From positions 186,001 through 250,000 of the forward strand of contig CAKJVC010000013.1 in the NCBI GenBank assembly GCA_918026815.1: DNA of 64,000 nt, given 5' to 3'. This document shows, one piece after another, positions 11,990 through 24,420 of this stretch. Every line of letters begins with the position of its first letter. The first letter of the stretch is position 1. The translations under genes were made by a program, and so were the position numbers. The notes below the pieces were generated by a model that ran no database searches, was not told where the DNA came from, and saw nothing but the letters and a program-made list of their open reading frames with translations. The DNA comes from Chalara sp. BL73 (lineage: Eukaryota; Ascomycota; Leotiomycetes; Helotiales).

Positions 11990-14459
11990 GACTCTCCTTT
12001 GATGAAGAGTGGCATGTCTGGACGGTGGAGCGATAATAGCTTGGAAGCATCGTTTGAAGGCGCGACAGAAAGCTTGCTTATCTAACGTGTTTCAGTTTGA
12101 GACGGGTTTTGTATGAATAATACTCAATATTGGGTGGGACAAGGTGCATCTAGATTGATTGCAAAGGGTAGTTAAGCCCTTCGACCTGGCCCTGCATCGT
12201 AATCCTGCCTTGAAATAAAGAAAACGTATTTTATAATGAGAAAAAGTATTACAGTATATCTCTTTACGATATTATTGCGTTTATTATATGAGGTATTCCC
12301 ATTAAGAATCTAAATCGGCTTCGGTAGAGACTTTGTGAGGCAAGCAGATCAGGTGTCTTGGCAGACAAAGGGTTGATTATAACCCCGCGCAACCAATTCT
12401 CAATAATAAGAAATTTTATTAGCGGGGAGCCAGCCAAAGCCCGACCCAGTAAGCCACGGGGTAACAAGGGATCAGATGGGGCAAAACGGAGCCGCATTTC
12501 CAATTTTTTGGTTAGGGGCGATACAAACTCGGGTCATTTTCGACCATCTGTTCGGCTCGCTCGGCTCTGCTGGAGAGGATTGTGAGTGTGCTAAGTACGC
12601 CGTCCTAGCTACCTATTTGTGCCAGGGACAGATTCTCCGTTGAGACTGCTCACCTGGCACGCTCACAATCCTAGAGCTCGTCCGGCTACAAGACGCTTGT
12701 CCTACCTAATCACTTGCCGCAGGACAATCGTGCTACACTTTAGTAATATAAAGGGGCTTGGGGGCCAGCCCCCATACCCTCGATCGCTACACCTAGCACG
12801 TGTGGAGGCATGGATATAGGGTACCCACTATGCCACGTGCCGACTCAGCGGGGCATGCCATGGGGCATCCCAATACGAGAATAGAGGCAGAGATCAGTTT
12901 GTATCCGGGTATTGGCCTATTACTATCACTAGCATTATTACTATTACTATCGTTACGGAATCGCCCTTGTAGTACTATCACTCTACCTCACGCACCTTGT
13001 ATATGCACAGCTTTATCGCTTTTATGCATTAAGGCATTTATATACTAGCCGAGCCTCACTAGCCACATTGATGCCTGAGGCATGAACAAATTATAATTAA
13101 CGTTTTTGGGTACTCTAGATTTCCGTTCTTTCTTTAGCTTACTACTCTTAATTGATAAGCCTTGTAGAGCTTTGCTTGATAAAGGATACATGATTGTAAC
13201 AATTGCCAAATTAGATCATGGGTTCTGCCGTATGTGAGCAACGCGGGTACAGGGAATAGTAACGACCAAGTGAAGTCCCAACAGTTTATAGCATATTTGA
13301 GCAGAGAAAATAAAGCCTAATAAGCGGATATCTGATAATTACAAGGTTCAATCGGAGTAATTAGAAATCCAATCGGTGGCACAGACCCTAACTCGGGGAA
13401 ACTAGGACGCTGCTGACCCGATGGCCTTATTTCAGCCTCACTCTCCATAGACAAGTTATAAATAACTCTGCTCAACGGCCATAGGCATGTAAAAGCATGG
13501 TTCCCCAACACCACGTGCAGCATTTGCAGCTGCCAACTGGCCATGGCAAAACATGTCCTCAACCAAAGTATAATTGCGGAGGATATTTGTACGCGAATTT
13601 TAACAATATTAGTAATAGGGTAAGAAAAGCCACTTGGTGGCGGAGTCACTTTGTACCAGCCGTTATGTTTCGCCCCGCTTGGCAATGCTACTTTGAAGAA
13701 ATTCCTACCACCTTAAATAGCCTCTTTTTGTTAAAAATACTAAAGTACATTCATTGCTCATTTCTTGAATGAATTCAATTATTATTGCGTTCGTAACATT
13801 ATGTGATTTTCATTTGGTGTGAAAAGAACTTTTTGCAGAGCGCATGGACGTAAATTGGTGGAATATTAGAGCTTGTGCAAAGTAGAAGTGCTACTAGTTC
13901 CCGTACCCCGCGAATAAAGAACTTATTCACTTTCTTAGCTCCAAATTACAGAAACCTTACCATGCTATCCAAGACTTCCGTGCATAGTATTAATTCCAAT
14001 TCTCCACATTCGTTCATGCCTAGATATTTCGAGCACACTCTATCCACTTTCATATCTACAAGTGCTTACTACCATATTTCCCCTGCATCAAGCAATGTAC
14101 TATTTACCCAATTCAGAAGAGGGACCAGGTAGAGGGCATAGATCTTTAACCAATGGATTTGTAGTGTGTTAGACGATACCATAGCGTATAACCTCCTTGG
14201 GAGGCAATAAGTAGCTCCTCCTCGCCCTCATTTCTTTCGACTCTTCACCAACAACGGCATCCCCTTGCAAAGAAAACAGGTACGAACTCCCAGCAGTTAT
14301 CGGCTCTCCTGAGCACTGCTAACTCCCACACAGTGCCACGGTTGAAGAAGTTGCATTCCTCGAGAAGCTATCCTGTCCTTATATTTGCTCGTGAGTATCA
14401 CTTCAACACACGCCGTATTTTACATTAGTAGGCTGACTGAAAGCAACAGAAGATCCACC
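11990..14459. other. Long stretch without a supported gene
   Basis: No frame here shows a domain or believable exon joins. A nested inverted repeat lies at 12576-12672 (listed separately) and short palindromic GCACGTG/CACGTGC motifs occur near 12798-12842. Between 13050 and 14380 the sequence is AT-rich and stop-laden. The last 100 bases are the leader of the secreted-protein gene that begins at 14460. Confidence 0.5.
12576..12672. repeat. Nested inverted repeat (hairpin)
   Basis: AGGATTGTGAGTGTGC at 12576-12591 matches the reverse complement of GCACGCTCACAATCCT at 12657-12672 with one mismatch. Inside it, GTGCCAGG (12618-12625) matches CCTGGCAC (12653-12660). The two stems overlap at the right side, so only one can form at a time. 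It could be the terminus of a small transposon or a chance fold; no target duplication was identified. Confidence 0.4.
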
Positions 14460-14837
14460 ATGAAGTTGTCCGCCATTTCAGCAGCAGCCCTCCTTGCCCT
14501 AGTCCCCGGGACTACCGCCTGGCGTGTGCGCTTCTACGAGAATGCGAACTATAAGGGCGAAGAGGCGACCTGGGGCGGTCCAGGAGGTACTGGGACTAAA
14601 TGCTTCGCCAGCATGAGCCCCCTTAACAACAAAGCCTCCTCCATGCACTGGTACGCTTACAACACCGAGCGGACCACCAGGTGCTGCATTACGCTGTACG
14701 ATAGCCCCAACTGCCAGACCAAAGCAGCGGACTGGGCGCCTACCTCTACTTGCTCCGATGCGCAGGTTCCGAACTTCCAACCCTTCGTTCAACAGAATGA
14801 CGTTAGTTCTTTCAGAACCACATGCGTCCCTGTCTAG
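14460..14837 (+). CDS. Small secreted cysteine-containing protein, crystallin-like pattern
   Basis: A single exon of 125 residues. The start is the ATG at 14460 (context CACCATGA), which begins a classical signal peptide of about 19 residues (KLSAISAAALLALVPGTTA); the frame stays open upstream but without a better ATG. The mature part has six cysteines, one pair adjacent (RCC), and starts WRVRFYENANYKGEE. The pattern xVxFYExxNYxG is that of a beta/gamma-crystallin-type strand, and a second similar segment ITLYDSPNCQ follows about 65 residues later. Secreted single-domain proteins with this look occur in fungi, sometimes as effector or antimicrobial candidates. No catalytic residues are visible, so no biochemical role can be assigned. 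The crystallin-like fold is inference. Confidence 0.7.
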   Translation: MKLSAISAAALLALVPGTTAWRVRFYENANYKGEEATWGGPGGTGTKCFASMSPLNNKASSMHWYAYNTERTTRCCITLYDSPNCQTKAADWAPTSTCSDAQVPNFQPFVQQNDVSSFRTTCVPV

Positions 14838-15767
14838 TGGTCCAGGACCTACCTTAGGTGACCATAAGAGGACTTCTTCAGGTGGATGGGTTTAATTCTT
14901 TGAGGTTACTTGTAATTCAATAGGTAGTAATTAAAATGCACATACCAGCCAGCCCAATCTTCAACTTCCCCGAGAGATTTCTTAGCCTCTGTGGGCCGCC
15001 TATGCCTTTGGCTGCATCCTTAATAAACTCTTGGAACAGTTTGTCATCAATTTTACTGCTTCCTGCTGGACGAGGGTGGTTTGAGCTTGAGGCGCGGGGG
15101 CAATTTCTCAAGGCCGTCGATAAGCAGAACAATATCTTGAATGACGTCTCTAAGTTCGCCCGATGATGGAGGGGCCAATGGGTAAGCTACAAGATATATG
15201 ACTTACAGCAAAAAAGATTGTAAAATTATTAAACGATTCGAAAAAGTGTTTAAAATCATAAGTTTTGTATACCTTTTATCCATTTTTCAAATTATACAAT
15301 TTTTTTTTTTTGCTTAAATTATGCGTGTCAGGAAGCCTAATACCTGGGGCCGTGTAGGGTGGCTAATTGGTAGGTTCTACCCGAGAATACTAAACTAAGG
15401 AGGAAAGGTGTAGCTGTGGCTGACAATGAGCAACATCAGCCGACATCGGCCATTGTAAGGGATGCCACAGGAGACTTTGGGTGGTGAACCCGCTAACTAC
15501 AGCGCCAATTCAGTAACTGCAACGCTGGCTATTCTAGCAGTAGGGCGGTTGCTACGGGTCATGTCGCGACTCTGCAAGATTCGGCGCCATCTTAGAGAAC
15601 GATTTCAATTTCAATTTCTATGTATAAATCGTATACAGTACTGAACTGCTTTCTACGATCTATCGTACAACAGATAACCACGCCAGATTCAAGGGCTGCC
15701 GTAGCCCTCGAGCCCTACCCTTCGCAGCAACATTACAGGTCAAGGGCCTGATTTTGGCAGTATTATT
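14838..15767. other. Intergenic, no supported gene
   Basis: Between 14917 and 15160 both strands hold short open frames. The minus one (KIDDKLFQEFIKDAAKGIGG) may be an old coding fragment but has no recognisable family. From 15190 to 15320 the sequence is AT-rich with a poly-T run. Nothing else is supported. Confidence 0.45.
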
Positions 15768-16310
15768 CTAATTAGCCATAGATTTTACATAAGGAAGCTT
15801 ACAACTTAATATTTTTGGACATGCCATTTGGTGATAGACGCCTCTCTTCCTGAGAAGCTCCGAATGACTTCCCTCCTCCAGCATATGACCACCTTCATCC
15901 AAGACGAATATGACATCAGCTGTTTGAACGGTGGCCAGCCGATGCGCAACCGCAATCATAGCTCTGCCCTTAGCCGCGAGCTCAAAGGCCGCTTTGGCAA
16001 GTCTCTCGCTCTGAATCAAGAGAGCCAGTGGCTTTGTCGAGAAGGAGGACCTGGGGGGTTTCGAATAAGTGCACGAGCAATGGAAATGCGCTACTTCTGT
16101 CCGCCGGAGAGAGAGACGCCGCGGAGCCCGATGTTGGTATTGTAGCCCTCGGAGGGGTGCCACGAAATCGTGGATCGAGGCATCACAACATGCGGTGTGG
16201 AGTTGATCGTCCGTGATAGTGCTGGGATCAACGCCAAGAAGAATGCTCTCTCGAATCGTGCCCTTATCACCCATTGTTGCAGCAATTCTTTCTTTGTAGC
16301 TTCAAACCAC
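15768..16310 (-). pseudogene. Orphan ABC-transporter nucleotide-binding-domain fragment
   Basis: Read on the minus strand the pieces appear in the order of the second NBD of a multidrug-type (ABCB) transporter: GTIRESILLGVDPSTITDD, then GYNTNIGLRGVSLSGGQK (signature region), then a TAG (16091-16093) exactly where Q of GGQKQR is usual, then RISIARALIRNP. LLLDKATGSLDSE (Walker B and D-loop, with Lys in place of the catalytic Glu) follows, then AAKGRAMIAVAHRLATVQTAD (H-loop) and LEEGSHSELL. At least two frame changes separate them. The Walker A half of the domain, the first NBD and all membrane helices are missing. It is an isolated 3' end of a former export pump gene, clearly non-functional. 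Confidence 0.85.
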
Positions 16311-16658
16311 TAATTTCATAAATAACATCTGGTTTTAGCTTCTTTCAAACCGTGGCTATAAATAAAACTGTTCCCGGCTCAAGCAATGAGAGCTGATTTG
16401 TGCCACAAAGTAGCTAAATACACAAGAGTCGTATCATATATGTCACTTCGAAAGAGTACAGCAACTTGAGTTCGACACCGAATTACAATAGACAGCCCAG
16501 CAGGACTATACTGTACAACTTGTAAATTATATTAGCAAAAGTAGAGACCAGATCCAATTCATAACGCCCAACATCCATAAACCAAACTCTCATCGCAATC
16601 TGATAATTTCCCAACCGAAGAAACCGCGATACAAACACCCACCTCATTCAACTCCCCT
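16311..16658. other. Intergenic, no supported gene
   Basis: AT-rich sequence between the ABC fragment and the 3' end of the membrane-protein gene. It probably holds the polyadenylation region of the latter; no specific site stands out. Confidence 0.4.
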
Positions 16659-18725
16659 CTACAAATAATAAGCCGGTGGAAACCTATTCTGCGTATCCTC
16701 CCAAAGATCCACCTCCAAACAATCCCCCCTCGCCCTAGTCCCATACCTCAACAACTTCCCCTTGCCCTCCAAAACCCCCGCAATCTCCTTCCCATTACTC
16801 GTGCTCCGTCCCTCCACCTCCCCCATCGCCGTCTTCATCAACCGCGCAACAGAGAAGAAGCTATCATGGTCCCGCAAAAATATATTCCGGCACATGAACT
16901 TTACGGCGAAGATGGCGATCAGCTGGCCGACGAGGATGGAAACCAGGACCGCGATCGTGCGCGTCCATTTCACCTCCAGCACGACGGAGATGAACGGCAG
17001 CTCTGATGCGCCCACCTCCCGCGTCACTTTCGGGAGCTGGATGTCTGCGCCGATGATGGCGAGGAGCGGGAGGCGGGCGGCAAGGTGGGCGGCGTAGAGC
17101 TCGGCCTCAACAGGGACCTCGACGCGTGGCGCGTCTTTTGTGGCGCCCGTGTGGAGCTCATTCCCTATGTCGTTCAGGAAGTGCGAGTTTTTGTTCATGC
17201 TGGAGTATAGGCGGATGGCTAGTTGGCTGCCCTTTGTATCGTAGCTTCCGAAGACGCGCTCGAAAGCCCCGAAGCGGAGGAGGTGGCCGGCGACGAGGGG
17301 GGAGATGTCTGGGGTTTGGTTGAAGAGGATGCTGGTGCCGACGCCTGGGTTATTGCTGGCGTCGGTTAGGCACGTGTTGCATTCGAAGAAGGTGGCGTTG
17401 CGGTCGTACTTGCTTATGTAGCTAGTGTAGTCTTCTGCGTAGAGCCCTTGAGGGCTTTGGTCAGTCATGAATGTGTGTAGTTGGTGGGGCGAGCTTACAT
17501 GTTCTAGCACATGCTGCTGGGTCAGATAACTCGCTGTAATCTAGTTGATTTATCCAGATGTAATCAATCTCAGCGGCATAATAGAAGGCAAACAAGCCTA
17601 GTAAGATAGCGAGAGAGACTGGACTGTTCTCATTCGCTTCACCTGGTAGGAGTCATATCAGCCAGTCGCTAGTTGATCTTCTTTCTGTTAGGCGGTTGGG
17701 CGGCCCACTTACTGAGGTTCCCGACCAATTTTCCGCCCTCGAAAACGTTTGACCCCCAGAGGGTTCTTCCAACACATGACGATGAGCTGTGTAGCACCTT
17801 GTTCTGTGCTGGACGCACATCAACGCCCTGATACTCTTTCAAGGAGTAAGAATATGTGACCTTGTCTCCCTCGACCTTCCGATCTAGGCCCTGTCCAGCT
17901 GAGTTGGTTAAGGTAAAGTTCGCAGGGTTTTTCGAATCGAATTCTGAGGGAACTGTTGACAATCCAACTGACGCGTAATCACTCATCCGTCCTGTAGACA
18001 TCATTTAGTTAGAAACCCGGTACGAGTAATGCTTGCACTCACTAGAGGATTGTGAAAGAAGGTCATAAGATGTTGCAGACGCGTTGAACCAAGCGGGCGT
18101 GCTCCAATCTGTGAGCTTTACCGGATATTCTATTCCAGGCAGTTCGTTCAAATCAAATGTTAATCCAAACGCCGCCACACTTAGCCGGCCGATAACATTG
18201 AGAAGTAGGTAGAATGTCACGATCACGGTCGTTGCGGTCCACTTCCGATCCTTTACAGCATGGTACCAAATCAGTCTAAACGCCCCGGTGGGGTTAGGTA
18301 TCCCAAGTATCAAATCAACCTGCAATATAGTGTTAGTATGTTGTGTCTCTCACAAAATTGTTCTGGGGCCTTGCATCCATTGGCTTATGCAATTTGCGCG
18401 CCAACAACCGCCATCGGAGCATACTCCCCAACACTCCCAACAGCGAACCTAACATCAAGCTGACAAGCGAAGAGAACAAAATGGTGAGTACGTTGAACCA
18501 GCGCTTCTCCCAGCGACTAAGGTTTCCCTTTTGAGAGAAGGTGTATAGGATGACTGTGACAAGGGCGCTGAAAATGAGACCGAGAGCGAAGCGCCAGCTG
18601 ATCTCGACCCAGAAGAGATGGCCATGATTTTTGTGGCCATCTTCAATATGAGGAGGGTTATCTTCAGCGGTCTCAGAGGTATTGGTTACCTGAGCCGCTT
18701 TCTTATCGTCTCCAGTTCCGTACAT
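16659..18725 (-). CDS. Multi-pass membrane protein with large outside domain, five exons
   Basis: Exons 18725-18354, 18319-18043, 17991-17713, 17642-17499 and 17446-16659 join in one frame to 619 residues. Introns are 34, 51, 70 and 52 bp, all GT...AG. Membrane segments are visible at about residues 45-63, 77-100 and 153-180, a weaker one in exon 4 (VSLAILLGLFAFYYA) and one near 519-542 (TIAVLVSILVGQLIAIFAV). The long loop between the third and last segment carries several N-glycosylation sequons and paired cysteines (FECNTC), which fits an extracytoplasmic domain. This plan (two short helices, a loop, a third helix, a large outside domain, one last helix and a basic cytosolic tail) recurs in uncharacterised Pezizomycotina proteins. 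I know no function for them. The 34-bp first intron is unusually short, yet has a perfect TACTAAC branch site and CAG acceptor and restores a sensible protein. Confidence 0.7.
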
Positions 18726-21700
18726 GATGAAGCGTAGGGAAGGTAACTCTGATGGATGAGATTCGGGCCGGCTCTGGAGCGAAGGTAGCTTTGTAAGGTG
18801 GACAGTCCGACGGAACGTGACTTGGAGGGCTTCGAAAATAGTAGTTTGTAGCCTAAGTGGTTGGGAATATAACTTTCTATTTATTATAGGCGGAATGTGA
18901 AAAGCAACAGCGGCTGCATAGCAAGTGCGAATTGCGGCTGGTTAAAGAGAACACCGCAACAAGATATAAGATAGCGGAGAAGTGCGGCTTCAAATATATC
19001 AGCCAGCTACACGCTACAACGTGGTCCCACTTTATCGGAATGAGGTTCTGTACAGTCTCCCAACGGCGACCTCTGCGGCCTTTCATATATTGCATATTTG
19101 TTCCGGCCAATTGGAGTCTGTCATCATCTGACACACCATTTTCTCTCTCTCCTACCTCTTCTGAAAGCCTAAATACTAAATAGAAATTAATGAGTTTTTT
19201 TGTATTCAGGTGGTATATATGATGGCTTTTGGAAGTGAAAAACATTTCGGAGAATTTTTTATTTTTATTAATTAGTTCGAGCTAAAACATCTAATATTTT
19301 ACTATTTTGACTAGATATGAACTTCATTAAATATTATTATATAAAACAATTTTAGACATAACATACTAAATTTTGACGTTAATAGCTTTAATAGTTGTAG
19401 AAATAGAGGAGGCAGAAAAACAGGAAGTGTGCCTCGTGTCAGATAACATACTCTCTCACTCTCAAAACAAAAGCCACATACATCGCATTACCAATACGAA
19501 CTTCAGGTGGAGATGAATTGCGCGGGTTGATCGATATGCACGTCAACCTGTAATATGTTAAGTTCTTCAGCTTTTGGGCACATATCACACAGCTCTAACC
19601 AAGTTCGGCCAGAGCCAAATGACTCAAATTCGGATCGTACGTAGCTGTTCATCGAAGTAAATGGAATACCTCCACTATCGGTCTTTCCTAAGGGGTTGGC
19701 CACAATTGCTTTGTATTGTTTTAGCCCCCACACCTCCCTCCCTCTCCCCTGTGACCTTTTCTCAGGTGAAATAATGAATTAAGCCTCAACCAGGGGTATT
19801 TATCGACTCATCTTTTAACCAAACGTCTCCGATGAAGGCCCCTGTCTGCTTGATCAAGATGATACCCTCTCGGACGGGTGCAGGACCCCAGAGCAGCACC
19901 GATACGTGGCACGCAGCTGAGAAAGCCACATTGTATATTTCCAATCTATTGTGCGACGAAGGAGCTGACCATCCAGGCCAGCTGAATACAGAAACCAACT
20001 CGGTCGAAGTTGAGCCTTGTTGATTTCTGATGGTACTGAAATGTAAGGATGATTTATTCTACGCGCATAACTCGCTTATTGCAGCTACTTCACACTTTAT
20101 TGATTCGTCGGCGAACAGCCCGTAACACATGGCCCCCTCCTAGACACTGCCAAAGTTCAGTGAGGTGTCTAGCACTTGGTTACGCACTGTCTATAATAGT
20201 AAGGAAGCCTCATAGCTGGCTATACCCGCCTCCAGCCAAGCCTTTTGGCTCCTCACGCGTTCCTCCAAACACCGAATCCCCAAACACCATTCGCCACTTC
20301 ATCTTTCTCCCATTGATTGTGATGGCGACTTGCGGGGACCACCGTGGCCCAAGAAGGCTTTGGTTTGGAGGATAAGACGTTTTGAATATATTTTATCACT
20401 TTCATACAGCCACTAAGAGGAAACGGAAGGGATCACGATCTCGGCAGCAAACAAGAGATGGACTCCCCGAACGCTCTGGGCCGCCTAAGTTCTGCAGTAA
20501 CGGACAAGTGCATCATATCTGACGATCACGCAGATCTCTGCGCATCTGTCGCACATCGCTGCATGCAGTCGCAATCTTCTCTCTCCCGCATACCCACAGA
20601 CCACCACATTGGCGCAAGCCTTATTTGCGGCGAACGGACGATCCATAGCAGCTTGTACTTTTTTCCTGTGAACCCCCAGTTTGAAATCCGTTCTTTTGGT
20701 TGGAGGGCTAGTCGCTTAGCCAGCAAACAGGGCAAAGCATTAAATGCACTGGCGTTCCTCACTCAACCAACCATCAGCTCCATCGGCTCCATCGGCTCCA
20801 TCGGCACTAAATCCCGTTTGCGAACGGATTCTGAAAGCAAGTTTAATACCTGCCTTTGCCGTATCCACAATACCATTTTCGGCAACGATAAGTAAAATAC
20901 ACATGATTGTCGGCACGCGAAGCACGCACTAGAATGCGGAAATCGTTATTGAAAATCTGTACGCTTTGGCAGGTTTCTAAGCCCCGCCACGGGCCGATCA
21001 CCAATCCTCGGGAATCAATCGGCGGAGCTGAACTCCATCAGATAAACTCGAAGCGAAGTCATAAACATCGATCATGCTCTTTCCTGACAGTCCAGCTTAT
21101 CTTTCCAGCTCGTGCTGGTGTCTCGATAGGAGCCGTGCCTTAGGTCCCCACGTCCACACCAATTGCATCCTTGGGACTAACCATCTGCCTACGCTTCAAT
21201 CTGTGAAAGATTATTTTGCCCAGTTTTATGTGAAAGTGGCTCTACAAAGAAAGCATATACGAGGTGCCAGCATCGCTGACAGTGTAAAAGGCAAGCAAAC
21301 CACCATACCCATCACGAAGCTTGCGTTTTCGGTCCTGATAAGCAATGTTCTCCTCTGTGCGATCAATGATGGCCAAGAGCATATATCAAAATATCCTCGT
21401 AATGCCCTGAGCCGCTGAGGGGAGCGTCCTGTTCCCGCCACCTGCAGCGCAAGCCATAAGCCACCATTCTCGTACCATCCAGCAGAGAATACAATATTAA
21501 GAAAAGGTATGCTTTTCCAATAAAAGCTACCTCTCTGTGCTATGATATGCCTGTTAATAACTGCACTTGGCTAAGGTGGCATGTCCCCATCTGACACCCT
21601 ATGTTATGCTGAGTCTGCCGATGTGGGAATTAAAGCGGGGCTGTCAGATTGACTCTAAAGAGTGAATTGAGTTAACTCATGATCAAAACGTGTCAGCTTT

Positions 21701-22640
21701 TGTCGAGGGTGGATGCATGCCAAGCCACTAATAAAGCCACATTCCGGCCACATCAGTTTTTTGTCCTTGTTTGGGACGTGTGCTACGGCACGATCCGATG
21801 TTACTTTTGCCGGCTTTAATTGCGAAGCCTTCAGTAAAATGCGAGCCTATTTCGTCTTAGTCTGCCCGCCACATTCTCCTTGTCGGTCAACACTTCGCTG
21901 ACGGGTGTCTACGGTACATTTGCATCAGCTCTGGTGGTCGAGCTGGCCCGAGTGAGTGGCTCGGGACCCTCTGAAATGACTTTCCAAATCAGTGGCGCAA
22001 GATCTCCCAAACGCTGTCTTTAGCGCAGCTAGCCCTCACAAACTGCACAGAATAATCTTGCGCTGACTCCAGAAGAAAAGGCAAAGTTATGGACGAACCC
22101 CGTAGCTTGGAATCAACAATCATTCCTAAATACCCGTGCCACACAGAACACGCGCACCAAAACTTAAAGGAAAAAGCTGCTCTAGCTAGAGTTTTTAAAA
22201 ATACCGGGAAGCTGCTGCGTTGCAAAAAGGCAAATCGCTATCATTTTACCAATTCATACCAACCTTGTGCTAATCTTACAATCCCAATGAACCATACTAC
22301 TGTGTAAAGCCTCCGGCTCCAACTTTCGCCAAGGCTGCATATTGTGCGATATCAGATCTTCCGCCTCGTATCTCGGATTCGACTCTCCCCAGAATTCCTG
22401 ATTTTCTAGGAGAGTGTATGCAACCATGGAGGTTGTGACTGGTGTCCTGTCGATGCCTAGCGTGTAGGAGAGCTTCTCCGGGCTTCGAGGGTGGGCTACA
22501 ACTTTGCCCAGAACGTGAAAGGCGTGAGCCAAGACATTCGCAGCAAGTTGTTCGACCTAGAGTTTACGTGGCTAAGCCTTGGTGAGTAGGCACAGGATTT
22601 GGCAACACACGGGAGTAACCTGGAGAAGATTATAGACCTA
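18726..22640. other. Long stretch without a supported gene
   Basis: The first 200 bases should be the promoter of the membrane-protein gene. From 19180 to 19400 the DNA is very AT-rich. Open frames at 19503-19733 (-), 19786-19998 (-), 20458-20895 (+) and 22254-22532 (-) lack recognisable domains and convincing splice partners. The last has TTG rather than ATG at its start and may be a decayed coding fragment. A 9-bp unit CTCCATCGG is repeated three times at about 20773-20800. Confidence 0.45.
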
Positions 22641-24420
22641 AATTCTCGACGCTATAAACTAGTTCTCTGTACGCTAGCCCTAATTGCATGTGCCTTTGCC
22701 GAAGTCGAGCAGTTGCATCAGAAGTATGGTATCTATCAAGTGGCCGACAACAAGTCTAGCGCCCAGGCCGAGACCGTGGCCGAGAAAAATATTCCTAGAA
22801 AGGGGGTTTCTCAGCAGTATCCTTCCATTAAGGAGCGTACTTAGCAGATCAACATCACAGAGCAATGTCCCGGCTCCGCCTCCCAAGCAATCTCCCCTTC
22901 TATCACGCGCCAAATCCTCACCGACAAGCTTGATTGTCTCAAGTTCCTTGACCCTCGTTGCTCCGGCTCTCTCTCTCTCTCTCTCTCTCTCAGCCTACCA
23001 GAAGCCCGCCTACAGACGATCAACCCATTAGGCGATGCTAATTTTTGACAAGCAGATCCCGGGCGTGTCTGAGTACATAAAAATAGCGGAGCAGAATGCG
23101 AAGGACTATCAAGAAAGAATAACCACCTTGCGGAAGTTGCGGTGGGCATTTTCAAATGGGAAACGGCTCGGCTCACTCATAGCCGACTTGAACGCATATG
23201 TCACTCGTTGCACAGTCTAACCAAGGACAGCTTCAGTCGTAAGTAGACTCTTGACAAAACAGCCCTTACTACAGTACCTAGGATCCTGGCCCCGCCTTCT
23301 AGGACTAGTTCCAGCAGTGGTAGTCATCAAGTTTGAACCCTTCGATCCATCCCGCGTGCAGCGAAGTCTCCCTTTCGAAAAGTTAGAGACCTTTCGAGGT
23401 TGGACCGAAATCCTCGATTAGATGAAGAACATTCTCCATGCTTCGATCCCCGAAAGTTGGCGTTCCTGCGGAAGGAAAGTGGTTGTCCTGCGCGGCATGG
23501 GAGGCATCGGCGAGTCGCAGATCACCCTGGAGTATCTCTACAGAAACTCGAACGACTACTCGGCTATTTTCTGGGTAGATGGCACCAATCCCAGTACCGT
23601 CAGCGAAAGCGGTATCCAGATCCTAGAGACTCTGATCTCGCACTATGCCATGAAGCATCACGACAGTCCGAACTTTCCGAATATCGCGACCGATCTCGGC
23701 ATGCCAGGGAAAATAACTAACGAAGGGGTGCTGACCGACGGAGCGGCTAAGGAGTTCGTAGAAGCATGATTGGTCCTGGCTTGAGAGGGAAGGTCAGGAG
23801 GGATGGTGCCTTGTTGTTGACGGATTGAACACGGAAGAAGATACGGCAAGGATGCGAAATATATCGCCGGATTGCACTCATGGACACATCGTTGTTACCT
23901 TGAAGGTGGCTGCCGTACCCCACCATCACAGCTAAATCCTAAAATTAGACAAGGAGGCAGGATTGGAGGTACTTCTCGGGGTTGAAGGACCCACTTCAGA
24001 GCTCGCCTCGTGAAGGTACATATAGCTTGGTTTTCCTCTTTTTTGCCTAGATCCTAGGCTAGCAGTGAGTGAAACAGTGAAGGCGGCAGAGAATATCGCG
24101 GACCTTCTTGGTTACTTGCCGCTGGCACTTGTTCAGGCCGCAACGTTCATTCGCGAAGCGACAATGGACTTGATTGACTGCTTGATAGCGGAGAAAGAAT
24201 TGGTTCGATACGTCAGCAAGGCGTATCCCCCTTACGAGGACGGAGTATTCTCTTGCTGACAGCTGTCCGTTCAGGCAGCCATCGAGTTAAACCCCGACGC
24301 TATTCGCTTGCCCCGACTGTATGCTTTCCTTAGTCCAGATGGGATATCGACAGAGCTTCTGTGTAGAGGACTGCAAAGGGTGGGATGGCTTAGTGGTGAG
24401 TAGTGCATTTCCAGTTGTCT
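22641..24420 (+). pseudogene. Decayed NB-ARC STAND gene
   Basis: Segments occur in the order expected for a fungal NB-ARC protein. An amino region (23035-23210) contains AEQNAKDYQERITTLRKLRWAF, of the helical type found before many fungal NB-ARC and NACHT domains. Then comes the P-loop region VVLRGMGGIGESQITLEYLY (23480-23540) with YSAIFWVDGTN, and LLGYLPLALVQAATFIREAT (24100-24160, GLPLA-like motif). A winged-helix-like piece follows, DAIRLPRLYAFLSPDGIS (24298-24350). The P-loop lysine is Glu (GIGES for GIGKS), and the frame is stopped after 23766 and again after 24258. No repeat domain follows. Intact relatives are ATP/ADP-switch receptors that trigger programmed cell death or non-self responses. 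Here nothing functional can be made. Confidence 0.75.
22967..22991. repeat. CT dinucleotide microsatellite
   Basis: An uninterrupted CT run of 25 bases lies inside the amino-terminal region of the dead NB-ARC gene. It could be a slippage site that changed the frame there. Confidence 0.9.

Noticed and set aside
20458..20895. 145-codon ATG frame on plus
   Set aside because: No signal peptide, domain or splice sites, and it contains a 9-bp tandem repeat translated as SIGSIGSIG. Not enough to call a gene.
22254..22532. 92-codon minus frame as a gene
   Set aside because: It starts with TTG and no exon with a proper start or domain could be joined; at most a coding fragment of unknown family.
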